A stretch of DNA of 64,000 nucleotides from Arthrobacter sp. Soc17.1.1.1 (GTDB lineage Bacteria > Actinomycetota > Actinomycetes > Actinomycetales > Micrococcaceae). Both the position numbers and the translations under genes were made by a program. The notes beneath the pieces are model-generated. The model was not told the DNA's origin, did no database searches, and saw nothing but the letters and a program-made list of their open reading frames with translations. Every line of letters starts with the position of its first letter. Position 1 is the stretch's first letter. Shown one piece after another: positions 33,943-43,234 of the stretch. The DNA lies in NCBI RefSeq assembly GCF_036867195.1, contig NZ_JBAJII010000002.1, positions 116,592 through 180,591 on the forward strand. The letters run 5' to 3'.

Positions 33943-34419
33943 ATGACCAGCGTCAGCGCATCCACCACCAATGCCGAGGACTACAGGATCGTGCGTTTGG
34001 ACCGGTGCGCGGTCTTCGTGTCCATGGCCCGCCCAATGTCCATCACGGAGCAGGACGCCTTACAGATCCTGCACAACAGTTTCGAACTCACCCAGCACCG
34101 CCAATACGCCGTCCTGGTCGATGTGGGCCTGGTCAATGATGTAACGCCTGCGGCACGCCGGGTGTTCTCCTCGGCCCGGAACATCCTGGTCGCTGCGATG
34201 CTCGGCAGCAGCTCCATGGACCGTGTGCTCGCGGCTCCGTACGAGCATGCCGTTTACCCGTCGGAGTACTTCACCGACAAGGACGAAGCCCTCCTGTGGC
34301 TGCGCCTGATGCACGACCGCCTCTGCCAGGACCCGGTCAAACACACGCTGAGCCTGACAATCGACCTGGACCCCTTTAGGCCCCGCCCCCAGTCGGCATC
34401 CTCCTATTCCAGTAACTAG
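33943..34419 (+). CDS. STAS-like single-domain protein of unknown function
   Basis: The 158-residue protein (ATG after GGAGAG) has the alternating pattern of STAS-like/SpoIIAA-like proteins found in Micrococcaceae: RIVRLDRCAVFVSMARPMSI, QYAVLVDVGLVNDVTPAAR, and SAAYEH-like YPSEYFTDKDEALLWLR near the C-terminus. No signal or membrane helix is seen. Such proteins may take part in partner-switching regulation. The assignment is tentative, as no phosphorylatable Ser could be fixed. Confidence 0.5.
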   Translation: MTSVSASTTNAEDYRIVRLDRCAVFVSMARPMSITEQDALQILHNSFELTQHRQYAVLVDVGLVNDVTPAARRVFSSARNILVAAMLGSSSMDRVLAAPYEHAVYPSEYFTDKDEALLWLRLMHDRLCQDPVKHTLSLTIDLDPFRPRPQSASSYSSN

Positions 34420-34512
34420 CTCCGTGGCCTTAGGCACTAAGCAAGCTTTCCTTTAGGGTTGACGTTAGGGCCCTGCCCGGGGTCTGGGACTACTTTCGTG
34501 AAGGTGTTCGTC

Positions 34513-35076
34513 ATGACTATCGCCCCGCTTGCGCCCACCGATTTTTTGACACCAACCATCGATGCTGTTCTGCCGGCTGGGTGGGACAGTGATCAGTCAC
34601 TGGTATCCCGGGACCTCTCCGACGTGTCCACCCGCGAGCTCCGAGTGCTGTGTAACCAGCTATACAGGTCGCTGGACATGGACTTTCCGCCCTATGGGGC
34701 GCAGGAGGACTACGCTATGGTCGCCGAAGAGCTTGAGCAGCGGGAAGCCCGTGCACGGCAACGAATTGAACCGGCCGCGCCCGTCAGTGCGCCACGCGAG
34801 ACGTTCCGGGACAATCCCTTGGGCTCACGGTTCGAGTTCTTTCATGACGGAGTGATGTCCGGGTACGTGAAATACGACCTGCGAGCAGGGCACATCTGGC
34901 TCCTGGAAACGGTGGTGACCGAACCCTACCGAGGCCGAGGACTTGAGTCGGTCCTCATCCGGGAGGCTCTGCTGAACGCCCACCAGCGCCGCCTCAAAGC
35001 CATCCCGTACTGCCCGCATGCACAAGCTTTCCTCACCGCAAACCCACAGTTCACCACACTGATTCCCACAAGCTAA
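34513..35076 (+). CDS. GNAT-like acetyltransferase with N-terminal helical extension (second copy)
   Basis: The 187-residue protein shares its layout with 16726-17385: an N-terminal STRELRVLCNQLYRSLDMDFPP, an acidic/arginine helix (EELEQREARARQR), and then the YjdJ-type GNAT region GSRFEFFHDGVMSGYVKYDL, WLLETVVTEPYRGRGLES, HQRRLKAIPYCPHAQAFL. The acetyl-CoA loop YRGRGLE is intact here. ATG 34513 follows AAGGTG. The shared N-terminal block ELR.LC..LY..LD.D.PP may bind a common partner. Confidence 0.7.
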   Translation: MTIAPLAPTDFLTPTIDAVLPAGWDSDQSLVSRDLSDVSTRELRVLCNQLYRSLDMDFPPYGAQEDYAMVAEELEQREARARQRIEPAAPVSAPRETFRDNPLGSRFEFFHDGVMSGYVKYDLRAGHIWLLETVVTEPYRGRGLESVLIREALLNAHQRRLKAIPYCPHAQAFLTANPQFTTLIPTS

Positions 35077-35230
35077 ACGACTACTCAACGTCAGAACCCC
35101 CCGGGTGCATCAGTTGTGGATGCACGGACGCCTACGAATGGACGCGGTCTTCACTTATCTCGCCCACTACACAGCCGACGTTGTTTCCGTAGAAGGCTGA
35201 TCCTGCGGAACTTGTTACTCAGCCATAGAG

Positions 35231-35271
35231 CGCTGCGAAACACACGCCATTTACCGCTGTGAGTCACACTT
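35231..35271 (+). repeat. 41-bp repeat, left copy (related to 49708-49748)
   Basis: Aligned without gaps, 31 of 41 positions match the segment just upstream of the serine recombinase gene at 49708-49748, in the same orientation. The core blocks CGCTGC, ACGCCA and CGCTG are shared. It lies in a gene-free stretch. It may mark one end of a mobile segment. Confidence 0.5.
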
Positions 35272-35350
35272 ATCGGCCGATCTCAAAGGACCCACACATC
35301 CGAAGCGTCCCGGAAGCGGATCGTCTTACGGGGTGGTTGCTTCGCAGTTT

Positions 35351-35764
35351 CTAGTTGACGAGCTGAAAGCGTTCGAGAATCACTGCAGTCTCATCGCGGA
35401 CCGTAAACGCAGGGTCCGTTAGGTAAGAGCGCATCTCTTCACCGTGCCAGTACTGCTCGTGATCTACACGCCACTGAGCGACGGTGATATGCCCCTCTCC
35501 CTCATCAATGACATGGCGGAGTGGTACCTGATCCAATCTCGCTTGGTCGACCTGCACTGTTTCGATGATGGCGACAGGCTGTCCCGCCGAATCAATCACT
35601 GCCTGCCTCCTTCCCACTGCTGGTAGCGGATCACCTTCGACGGCGTACTCCACAAGCAGCGATGTCGTCGTGGTCTTTGTACCCGACAGGATGGACGCGA
35701 CCAGCGAGTCTCGAAGCGGCCCTGGGAACCCGAACTCGGCGTTAGGTAGCGGTGGCTCAGTCAT
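35351..35764 (-). CDS. ASCH domain protein
   Basis: The 137-residue protein shows the ASCH pattern: FGFPGPLRDSLVASILSGTKTTTTSLL (the SGTKT turn), VGRRQAVIDSAGQPVAIIET and the acidic helix EGEGHITVAQWRVDHEQYWH. ASCH domains resemble PUA folds and bind RNA or nucleotides; some cleave modified nucleosides. The role is unknown. ATG 35764 is followed by a typical acidic start (TEPPLP). The gene stands alone. Confidence 0.75.
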   Translation of the reverse strand: MTEPPLPNAEFGFPGPLRDSLVASILSGTKTTTTSLLVEYAVEGDPLPAVGRRQAVIDSAGQPVAIIETVQVDQARLDQVPLRHVIDEGEGHITVAQWRVDHEQYWHGEEMRSYLTDPAFTVRDETAVILERFQLVN

Positions 35765-36284
35765 GCTCCCACTCTCGCACTTCACTAGACCAGGCTTCAC
35801 CTCACGCTGGAACGACCCGGACGCTTCGACTACGGGACGGCGTTGGTGGGCTACCCCGCCAACGAGGCTTCAAGAAGCCCGCCATGTTAAGGAAAAGTCA
35901 CAGGGTAGCACCGTGCTCGACGAGCACGAGCGCCGATAACGAAGGTTTTTGCTACATGTGCTGTCATACCTCGTCGCCGACCGTGAATCGCAGCGATGGC
36001 GCAGTGCTCGACCAGTTGGGGTGTCTTGTAAAGCTTTAGGTTTTCGAGACGCCGGGAAGCGTTTTGTTACATGCTCAGGCCGTTGCAACATGGGTCTTGC
36101 CCGCATGTTCCCGATGGACTCCGGGGGGGCGGTCGATCGGGACCTTCTCTTGCACTGGAGTGGCCGCTATGAGGAAATGGTCCCTGACCCGACGAGCCGT
36201 AGAGCGCTGTGCCTGCCAGAGATAGAGCTTCCGCACAAAGGGGGGAGCGATTCTTGAGGCCAGTGAGGGGCGATAAGTTACGAC
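35765..36284. other. Gene-free region with recombination-like site
   Basis: No gene is supportable in about 520 bp. It contains the inverted-repeat site at 36020-36053. Short open frames here have no ribosome site. Confidence 0.4.
36020..36053. other. Candidate serine-recombinase crossover site
   Basis: Two 16-bp arms, GGTGTCTTGTAAAGCT and AGGTTTTCGAGACGCC, flank a TT centre. The left arm's complement matches the right arm at 12 of 16 positions. The AGGTTTTCGAGAC half resembles the GGTTTTCAAGA half-sites used by Hin/Gin-type serine recombinases, whose sites have a 2-bp core. Single similar half-sites occur at 42151-42166 and at 49769-49782, next to the recombinase gene. Confidence 0.45.
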
Positions 36285-37067
36285 CTAGGCCGCGATGACG
36301 GATCGTACGACCGTGCGTGAGACGGCGAGCACTTCCCGCTCGTGGCTGAGGTGGACCTCGTGTACGGCGCCGGGCCACGACACCAGGGGTGTGTCGAGGG
36401 CAGCCGCTACTCGCTGGTGCGCGCGCCGCAGGGAAGATCCGGGTCTGCGGTCTGCGGTCACGACAGCTGCTGGTACCAGGGGAAGCTGCGTCGCAGTGAA
36501 GCTCTGCGCGATGCGTTCGAGGCCGGTGGCGGCTGCGCTGAGTCGTGGGAGGTCGACGTCGGCAATGGTGAGAGCAGCGGCTCGCGCCGCTGGAGTCATG
36601 GAATGGCGTGTCGCCGAACGGGTGGCGCTGCTGCGCAGCAGTGCCCTGAGGGCCCGGCCGAGGCCCGGCGCTTTCGAGAGTGCCGCTGTTACCGAGGCTG
36701 TTCGCTCCACCTGCCTCGCGAGCTTCACATCGTTGACGGGTGTCGGATCGAGTAGTACGAGCCCGGCGACGTCCTCGGGATGATCGCGGGCCAGTAGCAT
36801 TGCGACAGCACCGCCGAGGCTCTGACCGATCACGACGACGGGTCCGACGGACAGACCGGTGAGCACGGTGTGGATCGCGTCGGTTGCGTCGGCCAGTCCG
36901 CCGCCGACCTCTGATGCTGCGGTGCCCGGCCGGTCGTAGAGGATGACGCGGCAGCCCGGTTCAGCGATCAGCCCCTCGACCAGCCCTGGGAAGAACCCGT
37001 CGACGGCTTCGCCCCCACCCGGAAGTAGGAGCACGGCCTGCCCGCCTTCACCCAGCACCTGAAGCAT
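36285..37067 (-). CDS. Alpha/beta hydrolase
   Basis: The 260-residue protein has the lid-type alpha/beta fold: VLLLPGGGEAVDGF near the start, YDRPGTAAS, the nucleophile elbow GQSLGGA, and a His in GAVHEVHLSHE at the end. It is a serine esterase or related enzyme of unknown substrate. It is followed upstream by a fragment of a transporter gene. Confidence 0.75.
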   Translation of the reverse strand: MLQVLGEGGQAVLLLPGGGEAVDGFFPGLVEGLIAEPGCRVILYDRPGTAASEVGGGLADATDAIHTVLTGLSVGPVVVIGQSLGGAVAMLLARDHPEDVAGLVLLDPTPVNDVKLARQVERTASVTAALSKAPGLGRALRALLRSSATRSATRHSMTPAARAAALTIADVDLPRLSAAATGLERIAQSFTATQLPLVPAAVVTADRRPGSSLRRAHQRVAAALDTPLVSWPGAVHEVHLSHEREVLAVSRTVVRSVIAA

Positions 37068-37224
37068 GCGGTCAGCCTAGCCGGGACGACTCCCGCGCAC
37101 GACCGGCCCGGAAACGGCCGCCGACACCTCGCCGGCGGCCACTTCGATGCGGAGCGCCGACGAGAACGACTTCCGCAACAATTCGCTCGACGGTCCCTCA
37201 CGGTGCACGGCGCACGGTACTTGA

Positions 37225-37413
37225 TTGGATGGGTGGCTTGAGTCCGAGCGGGACGATGAGCGCGCCGCGAAGACCTTGTTCCTCACCGAGGAATCCGAGC
37301 ACGGGTGGGCCGATGAGGAACGAGATGTAGCCGAGGGTCGCCACGAAGGACACGCGTGCTGCGCGATCAGTGCCGGAGGCACCTGCTGCGCTAAGTGCGA
37401 CGGGCCGCTGTGC
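37225..37413 (-). pseudogene. Fragment of an MFS transporter gene
   Basis: The minus-strand frame reads ARVSFVATLGYISFLIGPPV, then LGFLGE, then GLRGALIVPL, the eleventh-twelfth helix region of major facilitator drug-type exporters. Only about 60 residues remain between the lipoprotein stop and the hydrolase gene. It is a relic. Confidence 0.6.
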
Positions 37414-37418
37414 CCCTA

Positions 37419-38861
37419 TTACTTCAGGGGCACAGCGAAGAAGGCTGGGAGGAATTCGTCTTTGAACAGGGCGATCCCGTCGTCGGTGATCCCTGACGGG
37501 AGGTCGTTGGGGACCTCGTGAAACTGGGGTGTCATCTGGTCCGGGAACTTCAGGTAGCCGGTTCGGCCGTCGGAGCTGGTCCCGTACACATCGCCCGAGT
37601 TGGAGATGACGGAGGGACGGAAGTCGAAGGCAGGATCGATCTGCTGCTGTTCTCCCGTGGAGAGGTTCACGATCCAGCGCGACTCGACGTTCTGACTGTC
37701 ATTCCATCGCATGAGGACGAGCTGCCCGTTGGGGCTACTGGCGCTGTCGTAGCTGTGGAGGTCCCCTCCAACGAAGGCGCAGCCGTTGAGGGCGCCTTGG
37801 AAGGCGATTGGCTCCCCGGTGTGCAGGTCGAAGGACTCGCAGGCGTCATCGGCTTTCTGCACGGTCATGAACGTCGGACCGAACCAGACGGAGCCATTGG
37901 TGGGTCGGTCGGCAAAAGGCGTCGACCAGTCGCGGGTGCCGATCGTCGCTCCGGCCTGCGGGTCCGTGGACTTCGGTGAGCGGAAGATGTCGACTCCGTC
38001 GATCCTGGCCAGCCAAGTCTGGCCTTCAAACTCCGGGATCGGCTCGAGCGTCGCGGTCTCCGGGTTCAACACCCGGACATAGTCGGTGTTCTGCGCGTTC
38101 ACTTTCGGGTCCTGATGCATGGCCAGGCTGCCATCGGTGGCGGTGAAGGCCACGGCGCTGTCCACGTCGCCGGCTGCGACAGGCCGAACCGCGGTGACGT
38201 TCTCCTCAACAGGGGTTGCTCGACCCGATGAATCTATGACGATGAGTTGGGCAACTGGTTTGCCTGCGTCTTGGGGGGAGGCCGGCTCCAGTGGCACGCC
38301 GATCTGGTACCAGACGAAGAACTCCTTACCGTTCTGCAGGACCCGGTAGAGGGAGGGTTCGGCGCGTTGCTCGGGGTCAAGGCCCAATGAGGGGGATTGA
38401 TAGATGATGTCACCGCTTCCATTAGTCACGGCCAAAATCTGGTCGCCACCGGGCACCTTCGCCGTGTAGGCGGCCACAGTGCTGGTGATCTCCGATCCCT
38501 CGGCGAGGAGCCCGGCACGCCAGCCAGCACCGCCGGCCCAGGGTGCTGGGAGCACACCGCTGGTGTAGTCCGCGGGGTCAAGGAACGCCAGTGGCTTCCC
38601 AAGAGACGGCAGAGCAGCAGGAGGCGTAGTCGCTGCCGCGCTGGGTGAGGGTGCCTGCGTCGAAGAAGCAGCTGTAGGATTCTCGGGCTGTGTCGCGTCG
38701 GGCGACGCCGAAGGCGTACCCGGGATACTGCCGCTCGCTACTGGAGTGCTCGAGGTGGAGGTTTCCGCAGCAGGCTCACCACTGCCGCATGCGGATGCCG
38801 ACAATGCTAAGGCAAGTGCCATGGTCCCGGTCATCACGAAGCTCTTCATCTTCGGCTGCAT
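37419..38861 (-). CDS. Large lipoprotein of unknown function, probable beta-propeller
   Basis: The 480-residue protein has a lipoprotein signal (MALALALSASAC), a Ser/Thr/Pro-rich spacer of about 65 residues, and a beta-rich domain. Phrases such as DQILAVTNGSGDIIYQSPSL, YRVLQNGKEFFVWYQ and NGQLVLMRWNDS suggest a propeller of repeated blades. The start at 38861 follows AGGGG. It would sit on the outer face of the membrane. No name can be given. Confidence 0.65.
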   Translation of the reverse strand: MQPKMKSFVMTGTMALALALSASACGSGEPAAETSTSSTPVASGSIPGTPSASPDATQPENPTAASSTQAPSPSAAATTPPAALPSLGKPLAFLDPADYTSGVLPAPWAGGAGWRAGLLAEGSEITSTVAAYTAKVPGGDQILAVTNGSGDIIYQSPSLGLDPEQRAEPSLYRVLQNGKEFFVWYQIGVPLEPASPQDAGKPVAQLIVIDSSGRATPVEENVTAVRPVAAGDVDSAVAFTATDGSLAMHQDPKVNAQNTDYVRVLNPETATLEPIPEFEGQTWLARIDGVDIFRSPKSTDPQAGATIGTRDWSTPFADRPTNGSVWFGPTFMTVQKADDACESFDLHTGEPIAFQGALNGCAFVGGDLHSYDSASSPNGQLVLMRWNDSQNVESRWIVNLSTGEQQQIDPAFDFRPSVISNSGDVYGTSSDGRTGYLKFPDQMTPQFHEVPNDLPSGITDDGIALFKDEFLPAFFAVPLK

Positions 38862-38966
38862 TGGTCCCCTACGTCGCACCTTTGGTTACCTTCCCAAACT
38901 ATCGGACGAAGAGTTAGAGTGCCCGATGACCATCCTCAAGCGGATAACTGTGATTCGGAGAGCTCG

Positions 38967-39722
38967 TCAGGATTTCTGAATCCAGCTTGTGAGTAGGAGT
39001 GCATCGGGGTGGACAGGAGCGAGTGCCGAAGCCGTCTCGGGAGTGATGACGCGGACAAGCACATATGACCTGAACTGGCCGGCTGAGTTCATGCCCTGGC
39101 CGAAGGAGAGGAGGTCGGCCCCGACTTTATCTCCCATGACCCATTCATCGATCATCTCGAGGTCTTGCGCCGTCCATTCGACGTCGACGATAGCCAGTGC
39201 ATTGCCGAGAACCCGCGCGAGTGCCTTCTCGACCGCAGCTGAATCCGTTGTGCACGCCACACCGATCCATCCATCACTGAGCTTGTGAGCAGAGTAGAAC
39301 AGCAGCTTTTCATGGCCCAAGCCTCGGGTGAGCTCGAAGACGGCTGGCGCCACAACCTCCTCCTTCGTAAATCGGCCATCAGGGACGAGGTCCGAGTCGA
39401 TTTGGTCACCGAAGGGCTCGGGCATCTCGATGGGGTCGACGAGTTCAACGACGTGCGAGTCCCGGATAGTGTCATCAGCCCAGATTCCTCGTACAGTGAC
39501 CAGCGTGTCAGAGGCGAGCTCAGGGTCAAGGTCAGTGCCAACGCTGATGTCCCCCGCATCTTCTAGGAACTTGCCGTAGAGGCCACGACCGACCGCACCA
39601 AGCCGCACTATCCCGCCGCTGCTGACGAGTTTCCCGGTAGCGAAGACCTCATCACCGATCGAAACAGGTCGGGTTGCTCCTGCGCTGATATCCCTACTCG
39701 CCAGCATCTTCGCCCCGTTCAC
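38967..39722 (-). CDS. Hypothetical protein, 251 residues
   Basis: A GTG start at 39722 follows GAGG. The sequence is soluble with a beta-rich N-terminal half (SIGDEVFATGKLVSSGGIVRLG, VTVRGIWADDTIRDSHVVEL) and a mixed C-terminal half (LARVLGNALAIVDVEWTAQDL). An oligonucleotide-binding-like barrel in the first half is possible. No family is recognised, but codon use and length support a real gene. Confidence 0.55.
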   Translation of the reverse strand: MNGAKMLASRDISAGATRPVSIGDEVFATGKLVSSGGIVRLGAVGRGLYGKFLEDAGDISVGTDLDPELASDTLVTVRGIWADDTIRDSHVVELVDPIEMPEPFGDQIDSDLVPDGRFTKEEVVAPAVFELTRGLGHEKLLFYSAHKLSDGWIGVACTTDSAAVEKALARVLGNALAIVDVEWTAQDLEMIDEWVMGDKVGADLLSFGQGMNSAGQFRSYVLVRVITPETASALAPVHPDALLLTSWIQKS

Positions 39723-39824
39723 TCATGCCCTCAAGGTACTCGCGGCCCTTCTTGCGGTCGATAACCGATCCCCTCGGGGCTCGTTCCGCTCGAGGATCCC
39801 TATGCGGACATCTTTGGGCCTCAT

Positions 39825-40727
39825 CTAGGGCGTCGGCTCCGGCGCCTCGGGTGCTCCGAGTTGCACCGCTAACTCCATGCAGCGGAGGCGGGCCGGGGAG
39901 AAGTCGTAGGGCATGCTCTGGATGACTTCCGCCGCGCTCCTGACGCGGGAGCCTTCTGGCGGCTTGGGGCCGGGCGCTGCGTCGGCGTCCTCGGGCGGGT
40001 GCAGCTTTTCCCAGGCGTCAAAGAGTGCGTTCTCCTTCTCCACCTGGCCGGACTCCTCGATGACGCGCATCAGCGCGGTTTCGAAAGTGCGCCGTTCGGC
40101 CGCCACCTGCGCCACGCGTGGGTCGTCGACGGCGACAGTGTCGTCCAGGGCCGCCTCGGCGGCGTCGATCCGGTCGGACTCCGCCCGCAGGGCCGGATCG
40201 GCGGCCAGAGCGAGGAAGCGGCCGGCCTGGACGGCGGCGCCGAGCGGACCGAAGATCCGTTCGGTGACCAGCAGGACGTCCAGGTCGTCCTGGCGTAGCG
40301 AGCCCTCGGGTGCGCCCTCGAGGCGGCCGGAAACTATACCGTCGAGCAGTCCCAGTCGACTGCCGAGCGTCTGCATGCGTTGCACCGAGGCGCGCTTTCG
40401 CTGCAACTCGGCCTCCTGAGCGGCGAGGGTGTCCTCCAGTCGAGCGAGGACGCCTGCCATCTCGTCCTCGCCGTCGCCACCGCCCGGTGCGGCGCCGTCG
40501 AAGGCGTCGCGGATATCGTCGAGAGCGATCCCGGCGTCGGCCACGCGTCGGATCCAGAGCAGCCGGATGATTTCCTCGTAGCCGTATCGGCGGCCGTCGC
40601 CGCCCCGCTCCCGCTCGGGAAGCAATCCGACCTGGTGGTAGTGGCGGATCGCCCGGGGAGTGATACCGACGAACGCAGCAGCGTCACCGATCAGGACCTG
40701 TCGGGGTGGGGCCTGAAACGGGTGCAT
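39825..40727 (-). CDS. MerR family transcriptional regulator
   Basis: The 300-residue protein starts with the MerR winged helix: VLIGDAAAFVGITPRAIRHYHQVGLLPE..RGGDGRRYGYEEIIRLLWIRRVADAGIALDDI. A long coiled coil (about 95-125) follows, then a C-terminal domain of about 170 residues likely to sense a ligand. No clear metal-binding Cys pair is present, so a drug- or small-molecule-sensing role is more likely. ATG 40727 follows GAAAGG. Confidence 0.85.
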   Translation of the reverse strand: MHPFQAPPRQVLIGDAAAFVGITPRAIRHYHQVGLLPERERGGDGRRYGYEEIIRLLWIRRVADAGIALDDIRDAFDGAAPGGGDGEDEMAGVLARLEDTLAAQEAELQRKRASVQRMQTLGSRLGLLDGIVSGRLEGAPEGSLRQDDLDVLLVTERIFGPLGAAVQAGRFLALAADPALRAESDRIDAAEAALDDTVAVDDPRVAQVAAERRTFETALMRVIEESGQVEKENALFDAWEKLHPPEDADAAPGPKPPEGSRVRSAAEVIQSMPYDFSPARLRCMELAVQLGAPEAPEPTP

Positions 40728-40883
40728 GGCGGACCTTTCGGAGCGGAGCGGAACGGGACGTGCTTCGAGCAGACCACATGACCCTGCGGCAGGTGCAAAC
40801 CCGATCTCACGAGGCGGACGCTCCTGGACCGTTCCACAGGGGATGGATCAGCGGACCCTGTGTAGGCCCTCTACGATCGGAGG

Positions 40884-41234
40884 ATGATTCCTGAAGCGTG
40901 GGCGGCGTACTACCGGCAGGACGACGGGGAGTTACTTGGGTATCTCGTTCCTGACGGTGACTCGTTCCTGCCAGTGACCGTCTTCGGGTACGAACTCGGG
41001 GAGCCTGTCGATGAATACGATGCGTCCTACGTCCTGGAAAGCATTGGCCTGAGCTATCTGGCCGACACGTGGGCGTTGTCCATCGCGGACCGTAGTGAGC
41101 CGATCAGCGTGCAGATCGTCGAGGCGAGCCCCGAGGCCTTGAAGGTGAAGAGCGTGGACTACGGGTGGGAGCAGGACTACGGCACGATTATCGAGCTACC
41201 CGTACCGGAACCGGGCCGACTACGCAGGCGCTGA
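40884..41234 (+). CDS. Hypothetical protein, 116 residues
   Basis: The product (MIPEAWAAYYRQDDGELLGYL ... YEL-G-PVDEYDASYVLESIGLSYLA) is acidic and soluble, with a pattern recurring in unnamed actinobacterial proteins. The ATG directly abuts GGAGG, so translation may start leaderless or at a later codon. Function is unknown. Confidence 0.55.
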   Translation: MIPEAWAAYYRQDDGELLGYLVPDGDSFLPVTVFGYELGEPVDEYDASYVLESIGLSYLADTWALSIADRSEPISVQIVEASPEALKVKSVDYGWEQDYGTIIELPVPEPGRLRRR

Positions 41235-41314
41235 GGCTTGAATCAATCCCATCGCGGATCCCGGTGACGGATCCTAGACCGGACGTTGTACCCGGTGGCT
41301 GACACACTGAGCGA

Positions 41315-42037
41315 ATGGCCTTCGATCGTTTCCCAATCCGAAGACTGACCGAGCACCCCGCCCATACCCTTGACCGTCGGACCTGGCCGGCGACCTTGGC
41401 ACCGGTGACGACGATCCTTGATCACGGACTCGATCTTGGTCCAGCAACCGTCCTGGTCGGTGAGAACGGATCCGGGAAGTCCACGATCATCGAGGCGATC
41501 GCGTTGGCTTATGGGCTGTCTCCCGAGGGAGGGTCGACCGGAGCACAGCACCGGACGCGTTCCACAGAGTCAGTTCTAGCGGATCATCTTCAACTGGTCC
41601 GCAACGCCGGCACCACCCGTCGCGGGTACTTCCTGAGGGCGGAAACCATGCACGGGTTCTTCACGTACCTTGAGTCACATCCGAGCACGAACGGCCCGGA
41701 CGTTCCTTTTCATGAGATGTCCCACGGTGAGTCGTTCCTCGAGCTAGTGGTCGACCGGTTCCGAGGCTCAGGTCTTTGGGTCCTTGATGAGCCGGAATCC
41801 GCCCTGTCGTTCTCCGGTTGTCTGGCCTTGCTCGGCGTGCTGAAAGAACTCGTCGCGTCCGGGAAGTCCCAGGTGATTCTCTCCACCCACTCACCCCTCC
41901 TGGCGGCCCTGCCCGGCGCCCGGATCTACGAAGTTGGCAGCTGGGGTTTACGTCCTCAACGGTGGAAGGACCTCGAACTAGTCACGAGTTGGCAAGCTTT
42001 CCTCAGTTCACCCGAGCGCTATCTCAGGCACCTCTAG
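41315..42037 (+). CDS. Standalone AAA/ABC-type ATPase
   Basis: The 240-residue protein has Walker A GENGSGKST at 49-57, a signature-like MSHGESFLEL, Walker B GLWVLDEPESALS and a switch His in LSTHSPLLAALPG. It is the compact SMC/ABC-like ATPase found in phage-defence and DNA-repair contexts and also as lone genes. No nuclease, reverse transcriptase or toxin gene is next to it, so a defence role is not supported here. Confidence 0.75.
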   Translation: MAFDRFPIRRLTEHPAHTLDRRTWPATLAPVTTILDHGLDLGPATVLVGENGSGKSTIIEAIALAYGLSPEGGSTGAQHRTRSTESVLADHLQLVRNAGTTRRGYFLRAETMHGFFTYLESHPSTNGPDVPFHEMSHGESFLELVVDRFRGSGLWVLDEPESALSFSGCLALLGVLKELVASGKSQVILSTHSPLLAALPGARIYEVGSWGLRPQRWKDLELVTSWQAFLSSPERYLRHL

Positions 42038-42443
42038 CCCCACCCCAAAGCACACGCCAACCAGATCGACGCAACACACAGTGACGGATCAGCTTGCAGG
42101 CGTCATGGAGCAATCACGGCACGAGCTCTCGTGCCATCCCAGAAAGTTTCAGGTTTTCAAGACGCGCTGAAAGCCCTAGTCATCGTGAGTGAAAGGACAG
42201 TGCGCCGTGAATGTGGGTGACGGAACGTAGCTTGCCAACACAAGCCATGGCACACGACGCGCCGTCTCAAGCGCTGCAGTTCTCATGTGTCTCGTAGATG
42301 GTCGTTCGCGGACGCTGGCCGCGAATTGCTCCGTATGAGCGTAAAGATCTGGATCCGCGGCTCTGGATGAATGAATTCCTCGGTGCCTCAACAGGGACGC
42401 CCTTCGCGTGGCTCTGTGCGCAGCAGTTTCGATGGCTTCGCCA
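42038..42443. other. Gene-free region with a recombination half-site
   Basis: No supportable gene in about 400 bp. AGGTTTTCAAGACGCG at 42151-42166 resembles the half-site at 36038-36053. Confidence 0.35.
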
Positions 42444-43016
42444 CTATCCGGTGACCAGAGCTTTGAGGAGGGCGGCTGCCAGGCATAGTGCGGCCAGGGC
42501 CAAGCCCAGGATGAAGGTCTGAGGAACTACCCGTTCGCTTCGAAGATGTGCTACTACCCATCCCAGGCTGCCCAGTCGGACGACTGTGATGAGGATTGCC
42601 AGTTGCAGCGCAAACTCCGGGTCAATCCAGCCCACCAGTGCGGCGGTCATGAGAAGTGCGGGGCCGACCGCGGCTGATGCTATCGGTACTGCATGCCACG
42701 CCTCACGTTTGAGGTGCGACGTGGTTGCTTGGTCGGGTGCCGCTACCCGGATTCCGACGTGTTCGGCCAGCACGTGTGCGATGAAGGTTGAAGCGCCAGT
42801 GCCGATGATGTAGGTCAGAGCTTTGAAGGTGAGTAGGTCCTGTGGGTACAACGCGATAAGCGCAGCAAGGATCAGAATGTCCCCGTACACGAAAGCTGTG
42901 ATCCTGCCCGAGGCGTCTTCCCTGCTGAGCGGCCGCTTCGAACGCAGGTGGAAAAGCTGATAGACCGAATCCCGGACAAAACGATATGTAGACCTCTTCA
43001 GGTGGTCCTGGTTCAC
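42444..43016 (-). CDS. Membrane protein of unknown function
   Basis: The 190-residue protein has a basic N-terminal segment of about 35 residues and then four or five membrane helices (ILILAALIALY, ALTYIIGTGASTFIAHVLAEHV, AVPIASAAVGPALLMTAALVGW, LAILITVVRLGSLGWVVAHL, ILGLALAALCLAAALLKALV). The HVLAEHVG motif lies at the end of a helix. The GTG start at 43016 has only a weak ribosome site. The family is not identified. Confidence 0.55.
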   Translation of the reverse strand: MNQDHLKRSTYRFVRDSVYQLFHLRSKRPLSREDASGRITAFVYGDILILAALIALYPQDLLTFKALTYIIGTGASTFIAHVLAEHVGIRVAAPDQATTSHLKREAWHAVPIASAAVGPALLMTAALVGWIDPEFALQLAILITVVRLGSLGWVVAHLRSERVVPQTFILGLALAALCLAAALLKALVTG

Positions 43017-43234
43017 AAACTGCTTCGCTCTCTCGTGTGTGGTGTCACGCGTGTGTCGACGCGATCGCCGAACGTCAGTGCACCGGAACCCGCCCTGCGT
43101 CGTCTGCCGTGCAGAAAGGGTTGTGGAAGACGCGATGGACGCATATCGCGTGGTCTCGCTGTTGATCTCCAGAATCCTGCCAAAGGCAGTGATGTAGAAG
43201 CGCAGCGGGTGCGACAGGTCTGAGGACAGATGAG

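Noticed and set aside
37077..37224. Extension of the MFS relic towards the hydrolase gene
   Set aside because: No frame in this part resembles a transporter helix; only 37225-37413 does.
41315..42037. Anti-phage defence system around the lone AAA ATPase
   Set aside because: Neighbours are a hypothetical protein and gene-free DNA; no nuclease, toxin or reverse transcriptase is adjacent.
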